From positions 558,001 to 622,000 of the forward strand of contig NZ_BMTT01000001.1 of assembly GCF_014649815.1 (NCBI RefSeq): DNA of 64,000 nucleotides, read 5' to 3'. Under the pieces are notes generated by a model that worked only from the letters and a program-made list of their open reading frames with translations, did not search any database and was not told where the DNA came from. Source of the stretch: Streptomyces mutabilis (GTDB lineage Bacteria; Actinomycetota; Actinomycetes; Streptomycetales; Streptomycetaceae). The position numbers and the translations under genes are program-made. Below are positions 42,358-51,302 of the stretch, in pieces; position 1 is the first letter of the stretch; the number at the start of each line of letters is the position of its first letter.

Positions 42358-43998
42358 GTGTCATTCCTCAACCGCCGCCGCTTCCTGTCCGCCACCGGCT
42401 TCACGGTCGTCGGAGTCGCTTCCCCCCTGACCGTCCTGCACGCCGGCGCGGCCCCCGGGTCCGACGGGGTCTTCGGCCACGGGGTGGCGTCGGGTGACCC
42501 GCTGCCAGACGCCGTCGTCCTGTGGACCCGGGTCACGCCCGTTCCCGAGGCACAGCCCGGCTCGGGAACGGGCCCCACCGTCTCCGTCCGCTGGGAGGTC
42601 GCCGCCGACCGCGAGTTCCGCCGTGTCGTCCGACGCGGCTCGGCCATCGCCGGCCGGCAGGCCGACCACACGGTCAAGGTCGACGTCGACGGCCTCGACG
42701 CGGCCACCACGTACTGGTACCGCTTCGTCTGCGAGGGCCGGACCTCCCCCGTCGGCCGTACCCGGACCGCGCCGGCCCCCGGCGCGGCGGTGTCCTCGCT
42801 CCGCTTCGGCGTCGTCTCCTGCGCCAACTACATGGCCGGCTTCTTCTCGGCCTACCGCCACCTGGCCGCGCGTTCCGACCTGGACGCGGTGCTGCACCTG
42901 GGCGACTACCTCTACGAGTACGCGGACGGCGAATACGGTCCGGGCTCGGAGATCGGACGCGCGCACGACCCGGACAAGGAGATGGTGACCCTCTCCGACT
43001 ACCGCCGCCGCCACGCGCAGTACAAGGCCGACCCCGACCTGCGGGCCCTGCACGCCGCCGCCCCTTTCATCGTCACCTGGGACGACCACGAGTCCGCCAA
43101 CGACGCGTGGTCCGGCGGGGCGGAGAACCACACGCCCGGGACCGAGGGCGACTGGCAGGACCGCCGGGCCGCCGCCCGCCGGGCCTGGGGCGAGTGGATG
43201 CCGGTGCGCGAACCCGACCCGCGCCGTCTCTACCGCCGCCTCTCCTTCGGCTCCCTGGCCGACCTGTCCATGCTCGACCTGCGCAGCTACCGCAGCAAGC
43301 AGGTCGACGACCGGGACCTCGACGCCGTCGGCGACCCCGCGCGCACCATCACCGGTGACGAGCAGATGCGCTGGCTCAAGGACGGCCTCGCCACCACGCG
43401 GGCGCGCTGGAAGCTGATCGGCAACCCGGTGATGATCGCCCCCGTGCTCTTCCCGCCGCTGCCCGAGGGCATCGCCAGGCCGCTCGCCGACACGACGGGC
43501 CTGCTGCCGCCCGAGGGAGTGCCGTACAACGTCGACCAGTGGGACGGCTACACCGCCGACCGCCGCGAGCTCCTTTCCCACCTGCACGACAACGGCATCG
43601 ACGACACTGTCTTCCTCACCGGCGACATCCACTCGTCCTGGGCCGCCGACCTCCCGCTGGACGCCGGCACGTACCCGACGGCACCCTCGGTCGCCACCGA
43701 GCTGGTGTGCACGTCCGTCACCTCGGACAACCTGGACGAGATCACCGGGTCCGAACCGCGCACCACCTCGATCACCGTCGAGGAGTCGATCAAGGCCGCC
43801 AACCGGCACGTCAAGATGCTGGAGTTCGACTCGCACGGCTACTCCCTGCTCGAAGTCACCCTCGAGCGCGTCCAGATGGACTGGGTCTACATCAGTGACC
43901 CCGTCGACCCGGACGCCCGCCCGCGCCGCGCCGCCGGCTGGCAGGTGGAGGCCGGCAGCAACCGCGTCACCCCCGCCGCCACCCCGCTCGCCGACTGA
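42358..43998 (+). CDS. phoD: Alkaline phosphatase D / phosphodiesterase
   Basis: 546 residues. Tat signal RRRFLSATG then a hydrophobic core (residues 6-33), a fibronectin-like N-terminal domain (VASGDPLPDAVVLWTRVTP) and the PhoD metallophosphoesterase core: FGVVSCANY, LHLGDYLYEY, VTWDDHE, FLTGDIHSSW. PhoD is an extracellular Ca/Fe enzyme that hydrolyses phosphomono- and diesters, including teichoic acids, under phosphate starvation. GTG 42358 is the only start before the Tat motif; no ribosome site is visible, consistent with the leaderless promoter proposed above. It precedes another phosphodiesterase by 73 bp. Confidence 0.92.
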   Translation: MSFLNRRRFLSATGFTVVGVASPLTVLHAGAAPGSDGVFGHGVASGDPLPDAVVLWTRVTPVPEAQPGSGTGPTVSVRWEVAADREFRRVVRRGSAIAGRQADHTVKVDVDGLDAATTYWYRFVCEGRTSPVGRTRTAPAPGAAVSSLRFGVVSCANYMAGFFSAYRHLAARSDLDAVLHLGDYLYEYADGEYGPGSEIGRAHDPDKEMVTLSDYRRRHAQYKADPDLRALHAAAPFIVTWDDHESANDAWSGGAENHTPGTEGDWQDRRAAARRAWGEWMPVREPDPRRLYRRLSFGSLADLSMLDLRSYRSKQVDDRDLDAVGDPARTITGDEQMRWLKDGLATTRARWKLIGNPVMIAPVLFPPLPEGIARPLADTTGLLPPEGVPYNVDQWDGYTADRRELLSHLHDNGIDDTVFLTGDIHSSWAADLPLDAGTYPTAPSVATELVCTSVTSDNLDEITGSEPRTTSITVEESIKAANRHVKMLEFDSHGYSLLEVTLERVQMDWVYISDPVDPDARPRRAAGWQVEAGSNRVTPAATPLAD

Positions 43999-44071
43999 CC
44001 CGCTCCCGTCCGCAACCCGTCCCGGCCCCGGCCGGACGGGCCGCCCTTCCGCACGCTCCTGGAGACGCCTC

Positions 44072-45361
44072 ATGCCCCGCCACCACGCACACCCCGGTCC
44101 TTCCCGACGCAAGGTCCTGGCCACTGTGGCCGGTGGGGCGGGCGGCGTCATCCTCGGCGGCGTCGGCGCGCAGTCGGCCACCGCCGGTCCGTCCGGCCCC
44201 CGGCGGCGCACCTACGTCCTGGTCGTCGACGGATGCCGCCCGGACGAGGTACGCCCCGTCCTCATGCCGCGGCTGTCGAAGCTGCGCGACGAGGGCACCA
44301 CGTACCCGGCCGCGCAGTCGCTGCCGGTCATGGAGACGGTCCCCAACCACGTGATGATGATGACGGGCGTGCGCCCCGACCGCTCCCAGGTACCCGCCAA
44401 CTCCGTGTACGACGCCGCCGAGCGGACCGTGCGCGACCTGGACCGGCCGGCGGACCTGCGGGCGACGACCGTCTTCGAACTGCTGCGCGCCAGGGGGCTC
44501 ACCGGCGGTACCGTGCTCTCCAAGCGCTACCTGTACGGCATCTTCGGCACCCGCGCCGACGTCCAGTGGAAGCCGGAGCCGCTCCTGCCTGCCACCGGGC
44601 ACGCCCCCGACTCCTTCACCGCGGACGCGGCCATCGCCATGATCGACGGCTCCGACCCGGACCTGGTGTTCGTGAACTTCGGCGACGTGGACCGGGTCGG
44701 CCACAGCGACGTCACCGGCACGACGGTGGAGGCCGCCCGCAAGAGCGCGCTCGCCGCCACCGACCACCAGGTCGGGCGGCTGGTCGACCACCTCGTGGAG
44801 ACGGGCAAGTGGTCGACGAGCGTGGTCCTCGTGCTCGCCGACCACTCCATGGACTGGTCGCTCCCCAGCGCGATGGTCTCCCTCGCCCCCGTCCTGGACG
44901 CCGACCCGCTGCTGAAGGACCGGTACGCCATCGCCCAGAACGGCGGAGCCGACCTGCTCTACTGGACGGGCCCGGAGGACTTCCGGGACCGGGCCGTCGC
45001 ACGGATGCGCGAACTGACCGCGGCCCAGGAGGGCGTGCTGTCAGTGCACGCCCCCGAGGAGCTGCGCCTGGGCGACCGGGCCGGGGACCTCGTCGCGTAC
45101 GCCCGCCCCGGCCACCGCTTCACCGACCCGCGTCCGTACTCCAACCCCATCCCCGGCAACCACGGTCATCCGGCGACCCTGCCCATCCCCTTCTTCGTTT
45201 CCGGCGGCTCGCCCCTCGTCCGCCGCGGCCACGTGAGCGACGCTCCGGCCCGCACGGTCGACGTGGCCCCGACGGTCGCCGCCCTGTACGGGCTGCGCGC
45301 CCCCTCCGGCGGCTGGGACGGCACCGCCCGCACCGACGCCTTCGACCGCGCCGCGAAGTAG
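44072..45361 (+). CDS. Secreted type I phosphodiesterase / nucleotide pyrophosphatase family protein
   Basis: 429 residues with a Tat-like signal (SRRKVLATVAGG … SATAGP) and the alkaline-phosphatase superfamily core: metal site VVDGCRPDEV, nucleophile region ETVPNHVMMMTG (Thr), DVDRVGHSD, ADHSMDW, GNHGHP. Such enzymes split phosphodiester or pyrophosphate bonds of nucleotides or lipids outside the cell. ATG 44072 has GGAG 8 bases upstream. It is probably in one transcript with phoD, forming a phosphate-scavenging pair. Confidence 0.87.
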   Translation: MPRHHAHPGPSRRKVLATVAGGAGGVILGGVGAQSATAGPSGPRRRTYVLVVDGCRPDEVRPVLMPRLSKLRDEGTTYPAAQSLPVMETVPNHVMMMTGVRPDRSQVPANSVYDAAERTVRDLDRPADLRATTVFELLRARGLTGGTVLSKRYLYGIFGTRADVQWKPEPLLPATGHAPDSFTADAAIAMIDGSDPDLVFVNFGDVDRVGHSDVTGTTVEAARKSALAATDHQVGRLVDHLVETGKWSTSVVLVLADHSMDWSLPSAMVSLAPVLDADPLLKDRYAIAQNGGADLLYWTGPEDFRDRAVARMRELTAAQEGVLSVHAPEELRLGDRAGDLVAYARPGHRFTDPRPYSNPIPGNHGHPATLPIPFFVSGGSPLVRRGHVSDAPARTVDVAPTVAALYGLRAPSGGWDGTARTDAFDRAAK

Positions 45362-45394
45362 GGCGCCTCCGGCGGATGCGGGCCGGAGGGGTCC

Positions 45395-45683
45395 GTCGCC
45401 GAGGAGGCGCGGCCGGCCGCCGTCCGTCGCCACCGGATATGGGACACACCGCCCGACGGCGCATTCGACCGGACCGCCTCCCTGGTTGCGCGTGTCTTCG
45501 ACGCGCCCATGACGACGGTGGCGATCGTCGACGTGGACCGGGTGTGGTTCATGGCCGCCCACGGCCTCCACGGTGTCACCGAGATCGACCGCGGCCCGGC
45601 CAGTGCGCCTCCGCCGTCCTGCACGGTGAGCCCTGCGTGGTGACCGCTACCGGCACCGATGATCGCGCCCTGGCCAACCGGAC
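45395..45683 (+). pseudogene. GAF-domain protein remnant
   Basis: The frame AEEARPAAVRRHRIWDTPPDGAFDRTASLVARVFDAPMTTVAIVDVDRVWFMAAHGLHGV is the start of a streptomycete GAF-type sensor. A frameshift near 45600 moves the continuation (ASAVLHGEPCVVTATGTDDRALAN) to another frame, after which similarity ends. No start codon is apparent. Confidence 0.7.
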
Positions 45684-45823
45684 GCGGTCATCAAACATTA
45701 CGCTGGCCGCGGCGGGCGCCCCTCCGCCCTGGCCCTACGGGCAAGACGCGGCGCATCCTCGGTCATGCCGCCATTCGTCGTGTCCGTGCGGGCCCCTGCC
45801 TATCGGGGCTCTGGAGGTCGGTG

Positions 45824-45976
45824 ATGTCGACGCCGACCAAAAGACCCATCAAGACTTGGATGCCCGTGCTGCTCGTCCTCGTCGCGATGCGGATTTCCGG
45901 CCCGGGCGCGGACGAACCATGCGCGGACACCTTGGTCTGGACGCTCGGAAGCGTCTTCTTCCCCTCTGCGCCATAG
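45824..45976 (+). CDS. Possible 50-residue small protein
   Basis: ATG 45824 follows GGAGGT at ideal spacing. The product has a basic N-terminus (MSTPTKRPIKTW), a hydrophobic stretch (MPVLLVLVAMRI), two Pro-Gly turns and a single Cys. It could be a tiny membrane peptide or chance. It is convergent with the SpoIIE-type phosphatase gene. Confidence 0.35.
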   Translation: MSTPTKRPIKTWMPVLLVLVAMRISGPGADEPCADTLVWTLGSVFFPSAP

Positions 45977-46007
45977 ACGCAAGGTCAATTCCGCCAGCCG
46001 TTATCGA

Positions 46008-47984
46008 TCAGGCGGCAGCGTGAGTGCGGGCCAGAAGGAGGGCGATGTCGTCGTCCACCGGCCCTTCAGGGGCCAATGTGTCGATGACAGATGTGCACAG
46101 GTCCTCCAGGCTGGAGACGGGGTCGGCGAAAGCGGTGCGCAACCGCTGTAGTCCACGGCCGATATCGTGGTCCATCTCGATCAGACCGTCGCTGTACAGC
46201 CCTATCACGGTGTTTTCCGGCAGCTCCACCTCCGTCGATTCGTAGGAGTTCAGTCCCACCCCGATGGGTGCACCTGGAGGCACTTCGGCAAAGTCGACCG
46301 ATCCGTCAGGGTAGACGATCACGGGTGGGGGATGGCCAGCACTGCACATGATGAATCGCTTGATTACCGGGTCGTACACGCCGTAGAAGCAAGTGGCTCC
46401 GAAAGCAGAGGGGTCGTCTTCGGAACGGTCCCGGGCTATGTCGAGCGTGAGTTCATCCATCAGGCTTAGCAGTTCGTCGGGCGGCAATTCCAACTTGCTG
46501 AGCGCGCGAGTCTTGGCACGCAGGCGTCCCATTGTCACGGCTGCTTGGGTGCCGTGACCGACGACATCTCCCACGACCAGGGCCACGCGGGCGCCGGATA
46601 GTCGTATGACGTCGAACCAGTCGCCGCCGACGCCGCTGTATGTGTCCGCTGGCAGGTAGCGGCCCGCCACATCCACTGTGCTGCCCCCTGACAAGTGGCG
46701 TGGTAGCAGGTCCCGTTGAATGGCGAGCGCTGCGGTTCGCCCTCGCGCGAACCGCAAAGCGTTGTCGATGATCAGGGCGGCCCGGGCCGCGAGTTCCTCT
46801 GCGAGTGCGAGGTCCGCCCTGCTGAACGGGATCGGGTCTTCGCTGCGTACGAAAACGGCGATGCCGAGCATCGCACCGCGGGCCTCCAAAGGGACGATCA
46901 TGAGGGAGTGCATTCCGGTTTGGTGAATGACACGGGCTCGATCCGGGTCGTTGTCAAGCCACGTACCGGGGGAGGTGTCGAGTACAGGTTCGAAGTGAGA
47001 CCTATGGGTTTCGAGTACGGCTGTGAAAGGGGATGCCGGCGGTACGTAAACCGGTGTTCCGCGTGCCCAGAGAGACTCGCGGAGATCGTCGTGAATGGAC
47101 GCGGCGCCGGCTCGGTAGAAGCCGGGAATGCTTATGTCGGTGGGCTTGAGGCGCCTCAGGGGCTCCTTGTGCAGTGGCACAGGCTGCACGAGGTCGATGG
47201 TGACGTAGTCGGCAAGATCCGGTACTGCCGCCTCCGCGAGACTCTGACTGGTCACCAAGGGGTCAAGATCTGTGCCGATGCGGCTCTTCGCCTCATTGAG
47301 CAAGTGGAGTCGCCCGCCTTCCTCCCCGGTTCCGGCCTGTACAACCACAGAACACACGCCCAGCGGTAGACCGTCCGACCCATCGACACGGAGCAGGTCG
47401 ACGCGGTAGTAGCAGTCGGGAACCCGGGTCTCGGCCGGCCACAGTTCGTGCCCGAGCAGCGGCTCACCGCTGCGGAGGACGCGCATCATGGCTCGCTTCA
47501 AGTACTCTGGGTGACGAGCACGCAGGAAATCGGTGACATAGCCACCCAACTCTGGCTCGGGGCTGTAGATCTCCTGGTTGTGAACGCCGTCATTGAACCA
47601 GACACAGTGCAATTCCCGGTCCCAGATGGCCAGACTGATCGGCGAGTGGTTGAGAAACGCATCTACCGCGGCCGGATCAACGCCTGGCTGGCCACTCGCG
47701 TTTGTCCCCCACACGAGCCAGCCCGCGCCACCGTCATAGTCCAGAGGAATGGCCCACAGGTATGCAATAGCCTCATGGCCGTTGCGGCGGCGGATCCGTA
47801 TATGTCCTGACGAGGGGCTGCCGCCAAAGAACCGGGAAACTTCCGCGGCGCTCGAAGCCAGCAACACCTCGGCGGGACCATACAGCACCTGATCAGCTGT
47901 ATAGCCCCATAGGCGCTCGGCAGCCACTGTCCACACGGAGACCGCCATATCGGCATCGAACACTGCCAGAATGCCAGCGGACAT
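46008..47984 (-). CDS. PAS–GAF–SpoIIE (PP2C) serine phosphatase
   Basis: 658 residues. Two PAS-like regions (about 1-110, and 120-230 with ISLAIWDRELHCVWFN), a GAF domain (about 235-430) and a C-terminal SpoIIE/RsbU phosphatase domain: LQRDLLPRHL-type linker (here IQRDLLPRHLSGG), GGDWFDVIRL, VGDVVGHG, CSAGHPPP, IGLYSDGLIE, DDDIALLLART. Such proteins dephosphorylate anti-anti-sigma factors in response to light, redox or ligands. No HATPase domain is attached. ATG 47984 begins the PAS region; in-frame upstream codons exist to 48095. The GC content is lower than in the core genes. Confidence 0.85.
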   Translation of the reverse strand: MSAGILAVFDADMAVSVWTVAAERLWGYTADQVLYGPAEVLLASSAAEVSRFFGGSPSSGHIRIRRRNGHEAIAYLWAIPLDYDGGAGWLVWGTNASGQPGVDPAAVDAFLNHSPISLAIWDRELHCVWFNDGVHNQEIYSPEPELGGYVTDFLRARHPEYLKRAMMRVLRSGEPLLGHELWPAETRVPDCYYRVDLLRVDGSDGLPLGVCSVVVQAGTGEEGGRLHLLNEAKSRIGTDLDPLVTSQSLAEAAVPDLADYVTIDLVQPVPLHKEPLRRLKPTDISIPGFYRAGAASIHDDLRESLWARGTPVYVPPASPFTAVLETHRSHFEPVLDTSPGTWLDNDPDRARVIHQTGMHSLMIVPLEARGAMLGIAVFVRSEDPIPFSRADLALAEELAARAALIIDNALRFARGRTAALAIQRDLLPRHLSGGSTVDVAGRYLPADTYSGVGGDWFDVIRLSGARVALVVGDVVGHGTQAAVTMGRLRAKTRALSKLELPPDELLSLMDELTLDIARDRSEDDPSAFGATCFYGVYDPVIKRFIMCSAGHPPPVIVYPDGSVDFAEVPPGAPIGVGLNSYESTEVELPENTVIGLYSDGLIEMDHDIGRGLQRLRTAFADPVSSLEDLCTSVIDTLAPEGPVDDDIALLLARTHAAA

Positions 47985-48307
47985 ACAGCAAGTATGCCGC
48001 GCCTGTGCCGGTCCATGCCACCGCAGGAGGATACGCCCGCTACGGACTGCGTTTCCTGGCATCCGCATGCTCATGGTGTAGGTCGAGACGTTCACCGGGT
48101 TGCGGGTCGATCAGCTCGGCCGATTGCAGGAAGCGGTTCGGGGCGTGGTGGCGAGGGCTGTGGGTGGGGTCGTCCTTGCCGGCCCGTCGAGTTGGTTGTC
48201 GTGGCCATCGACCCACCTGGCGGTTCGCCTGATCTTGGTGGCAGTCGCAGCCCCCGCCTGGCTCTAACGACGGCACAACCCTCGAGCGGTCCATGGAAAC
48301 GGCCGTC
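47985..48307. other. Gene-free stretch, 323 bp
   Basis: Between the SpoIIE-type and SDR genes, which point the same way. No gene, hairpin or repeat of note recognised. It probably includes the SpoIIE-type gene promoter. Confidence 0.4.
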
Positions 48308-49150
48308 TCAGTGCGCCGTCGCATCCAACGCTGTGCTTTCGGCGACCGGACGCCACTGCTCGAGTTCGGCGCGGATGTCGTCGAGCCGACCGACCACGCG
48401 GGCCACGCAGTCGGCGCCGAGTTGGAGGCGAACCGGCTGGTGATCAGCTTCGGCGACGTCGGCGATGACGCGTGCGAGCTTCACCGGATCGCCCTCCTGG
48501 CGATGGTTGGTGGTCTCGGCGAACTCTCGAGTGCGGCCTGCGGTCTCCCGGTACTGCTCGATTTCGGCGGCCACGGTGTGGAGCGAACTGCCGTCAAGAA
48601 AGTCCGTCCGGAACACACCTGGCTCGACGATGGTGACCTGCACACCAAGAGGCGCCAATTCCTGTCGCATCGCCTCGGAAATTCCCTCGACAGCATACTT
48701 GGTGCCGCCATAAATGCCCCAGCCCTGGTCCACGGCGATTCCGCCAACCGAGCTGAAGTTGAACACCCGGCCCGCGCCCTGTCGGCGCATGACCGGCAGC
48801 ACCGCGCGTGTGACGGCGAGCAAGCCGAACACGTTGGTGTCGAACACCGCCCGGACCTCCGCGTCGCTGGCTTCCTCGACCGCGCCGAGCAGTCCGCGCC
48901 CGGCATTGTTGACCAGCACATCGACCTTGCCGAACCGTTCGAGCGCGACCTCGACCGAAGCCTGGGCCTGGTCCTCGTCCACCACGTCGAGCGGGGCGAG
49001 CGCCAGCGCGTCGCCAGCGTCCGGGAACGCCTCAGCGACCGACTCGGGGCGCCGCGCCGTGGCGACCACCTGATGACCGCGTGCGAGTACCTCGCGGACG
49101 ATTTCCCGGCCGAAGCCCCTGGAAGCTCCTGTCACGAACCATACAGACAT
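48308..49150 (-). CDS. Short-chain dehydrogenase/reductase (classical SDR)
   Basis: 280 residues. The cofactor motif TGASRGFG (about 8-15) with ATARRP following, which suggests NADP(H) preference; NNAGRG; catalytic Ser in NFSSVGG; and YGGTK as the YxxxK pair. Long SDRs of this type are oxidoreductases of small alcohols and ketones; the substrate is unknown. ATG 49150 is 7 bases after AGGAGG. The upstream DNA is unusually AT-rich (about 49160-49200), probably its promoter. Confidence 0.9.
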   Translation of the reverse strand: MSVWFVTGASRGFGREIVREVLARGHQVVATARRPESVAEAFPDAGDALALAPLDVVDEDQAQASVEVALERFGKVDVLVNNAGRGLLGAVEEASDAEVRAVFDTNVFGLLAVTRAVLPVMRRQGAGRVFNFSSVGGIAVDQGWGIYGGTKYAVEGISEAMRQELAPLGVQVTIVEPGVFRTDFLDGSSLHTVAAEIEQYRETAGRTREFAETTNHRQEGDPVKLARVIADVAEADHQPVRLQLGADCVARVVGRLDDIRAELEQWRPVAESTALDATAH

Positions 49151-49458
49151 ATTAGTCCTCCTACGGATCAAACATCAATTATAACGCTAAAGAGATGAAA
49201 ATGGTCGAGACCGATGGTTGGCGAAAACGCGCAAGCTTGTCTGCGCACGGCGGCTGCCGCCTCGATCGCTTCGCCCAATGGCACGGCTCGCGGCGGGTCG
49301 GCACGCTTCCTTGTAAGGCAGGACCCCCCTGTGGACTCGTCGAGGTCGACGAGTCCACAGGCGCACAGGGAGAGGCAGCGCAGCACCTCTGCGCGTGTGA
49401 GAGGCCGTTCTTCGGGAGCCTGGACCTGTTGCCGGGCGAGGAGTCGTGGAGGTGGCGG
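49151..49458. other. Intergenic region with perfect palindrome
   Basis: A 308-bp gap between the divergent SDR and HTH-like genes. It holds an AT-rich segment and a perfect 32-bp palindrome at 49329-49360 (listed separately). No gene supported. Confidence 0.5.
49329..49360. repeat. 32-bp perfect palindrome (15-bp arms)
   Basis: Arms 49329-49343 and 49346-49360 are perfectly complementary around GG (each arm includes GTGGACTCGTCGA or its complement). It could be an operator for the HTH-like protein or SDR gene, or a terminator. A 2-base centre cannot form a normal hairpin loop without opening a few pairs. Confidence 0.6.
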
Positions 49459-50202
49459 ATGCCGTCGATGCGGGCGGTGCTGGAGACGCGGCAGAAGGCT
49501 GCAGCCGCGCAAGTGAAGCACCTCGAAGCCGAGCTGGAACGGGTGCGGGCGGCTCTGGGGGACGCCGGGAAGGTGCACCGGCGCCGGGTGATCGGCCTGG
49601 AGCAGTACTTGAAGGCGCTGGCCGAGGAGGACGCGTCCGCCGACGTGGCCGGCGAGATGTCACAGAAGAAGGTGGTCGGGCCGCGCCGGGCGGTGCCTCA
49701 CCGGCAGCACGCGAGCGAGGTGATGGAGCTGTCGCCGGACTATCGGGCGTTGATGGCCGCCGCGGTCGATGCGGGAGACGACGGGCTCGGTGCCCGGCGG
49801 GCGGCGGTGGTGCTGGGCTGGGACAGTGCGACCGTCTCCCGCGTCGAAGGTGCCAGGGCACGGCTGAAGCGGCTGGTGGAACGGGGCTGGCTGGTCGAGG
49901 CGAAACCGGGCAAGTTCACGCTGCCTGTCCCGCCTTCGCGGCAGGACGCGGGTGCCGGCGGCCAGGCGGCGGCTCATGAGCATGGTCATCGACCACAGGA
50001 CGACGGCTTCGCCGGTGTCGGGGCGACGTTCGTAGTCGCGGACCAGGCGCCGGCTGCGCAGAAACCAGGCGAACGATCTTCCACGACCCAGCGGCGGGGC
50101 AGCATCTGGAACCCTCGTGTGTTGTCGCTGCGGCGGACCACGTCGAGGACGATATCGAGCTGGGCTGTGCTCCAGTCGACGAGGTGCCCGGTGCGCAAGT
50201 AG
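49459..50202 (+). CDS. Coiled-coil / winged-helix-like protein, C-terminus altered by IS remnant
   Basis: ATG 49459 has GGAGG 6 bases upstream. Residues 3-35 form a coiled coil (TRQKAAAAQVKHLEAELERVR). Residues about 95-165 look like a DNA-binding winged helix (DYRALMAAAVDAG; GWDSATVSRVEGARARLKRLVERGWL; KPGKFTLP). From about 49945 the frame runs antisense through a transposase fragment to a stop at 50202, so the last ~85 of 247 residues are probably not original. A regulator of unknown target; possibly a truncated gene. Confidence 0.55.
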   Translation: MPSMRAVLETRQKAAAAQVKHLEAELERVRAALGDAGKVHRRRVIGLEQYLKALAEEDASADVAGEMSQKKVVGPRRAVPHRQHASEVMELSPDYRALMAAAVDAGDDGLGARRAAVVLGWDSATVSRVEGARARLKRLVERGWLVEAKPGKFTLPVPPSRQDAGAGGQAAAHEHGHRPQDDGFAGVGATFVVADQAPAAQKPGERSSTTQRRGSIWNPRVLSLRRTTSRTISSWAVLQSTRCPVRK

Positions 50203-50261
50203 GCGCAAAAACGAGTGCCACGTTGGTGCAAGCAGGAGCCTGCATCGGCGGTCACCCTCAC
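49930..50261 (-). pseudogene. IS5-type transposase C-terminal remnant
   Basis: The minus strand reads TAQLDIVLDVVRRSDNTRGF and MLPRRWVVE in one frame, then RSFAWFLRSRRLVRDYERRPDT and WSMTMLMSRRLA in the next. This is the end of a DDE transposase, including the WVVERSFAWF motif with the catalytic Glu. It is N-terminally truncated and frameshifted; no inverted repeats located. Confidence 0.8.
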
Positions 50262-50524
50262 GGATGGCTATGAGTATCGTGACCCACTCGACCAAAACAG
50301 AAGGCAGGTCGAGTACAGCATGTACGTAACTAGCAGGGTCCTGGACAGACACCTTGCGAGTTCGAACACCTCAACAGCACTCAAGCCCTGTCAGATACGG
50401 GAACCGAGGCCAGCATGCGATCTGTGGTCACGTTGAAACTCGTTCTGGCAGACCCACGGTGATTCTTTCGCGTGAGGTGTCGCGCTGGCAGCGGATGCCA
50501 ACGCACCCTGTCGGTCACTGCGAC

Positions 50525-50530
50525 TATCCT
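50525..50530 (+). promoter_or_regulatory. -10 element of leaderless α/β-hydrolase transcript
   Basis: TATCCT (TAxxxT consensus) lies 7 bp before the GTG at 50538, the distance expected when transcription starts at the start codon. No ribosome site is present. Confidence 0.5.
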
Positions 50531-50537
50531 CACTCAG

Positions 50538-51302
50538 GTGACGCTTTCTTACGATAGCAACGGAGATGGCCCAGCCCTCGTCTTGCTGCACTCGTCTGTG
50601 TGCGACCGCGGCATGTGGGACCCACAGGTGCCGACGCTGTACGACGCAGGCTATCAAGTGGTGCGATGCGACTTCCGAGGATTCGGAGACTCGCCGGTAG
50701 CGAACCAGCCGTACAGTGATGCTGCGGACGTTTGCGACCTCCTTGACTACCTGAATCTTGAATGCGCCGCTCTGATCGGATCTTCCCATGGAGGTGAAGT
50801 AGCATTGGAAGTGGCGGCGCAGCGGCCGAGACAAGTACCCGCTCTGGTGTTGCTTTGCTCTGCGATTCCTGGGCATGTACCAGGGCCCGAATTGAGGGCC
50901 TTCACTGAACGGAAGACTGCACTGCTGGCAGCGAACGATATTTCCGGAGCGGTGGACCTAAGCATCACGACGTGGTTGGGCTCCGATGCCAGTGCGGAGG
51001 TTAGTGAAAACGTCCGGCGCATGCAACGGCGCGCATTCGAAATGCAGACATCGGCTAGATTTGACTCAGTCAGTGAACCGGTAGAACTCACACGGATCAC
51101 GGCTTCATGTCTGACTATTTCTGGGGCGCATGACCTGTTGGATTTTCGGGAGATTGCAGCTGACATGCCGAAGCGGATCGCTGGTGCGCGCCACCTTGAA
51201 CTGCCTTGGGCCAGTCATTTCCCAAGCCTTGAGCGACCCGCAGCGGTGATGGACCTGCTGAGAGATTTCCTCAACGAGGAATATCCCACTCGTCGGAATT
51301 AG
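50538..51302 (+). CDS. Alpha/beta hydrolase
   Basis: 254 residues with the canonical fold: the oxyanion strand region ALVLLHSSVCDRGMWDPQ, nucleophile elbow GSSHGG (Ser about 92), catalytic Asp in GAHDLLDF and His in WASHFPSLE. It resembles 3-oxoadipate enol-lactonase or haloperoxidase-type soluble hydrolases; the substrate is unknown. GTG 50538 starts the conserved sequence and is preceded by a -10 box rather than a ribosome site. GC is clearly lower than the core genes (many A/T third positions), consistent with acquisition on the island. Confidence 0.88.
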   Translation: MTLSYDSNGDGPALVLLHSSVCDRGMWDPQVPTLYDAGYQVVRCDFRGFGDSPVANQPYSDAADVCDLLDYLNLECAALIGSSHGGEVALEVAAQRPRQVPALVLLCSAIPGHVPGPELRAFTERKTALLAANDISGAVDLSITTWLGSDASAEVSENVRRMQRRAFEMQTSARFDSVSEPVELTRITASCLTISGAHDLLDFREIAADMPKRIAGARHLELPWASHFPSLERPAAVMDLLRDFLNEEYPTRRN

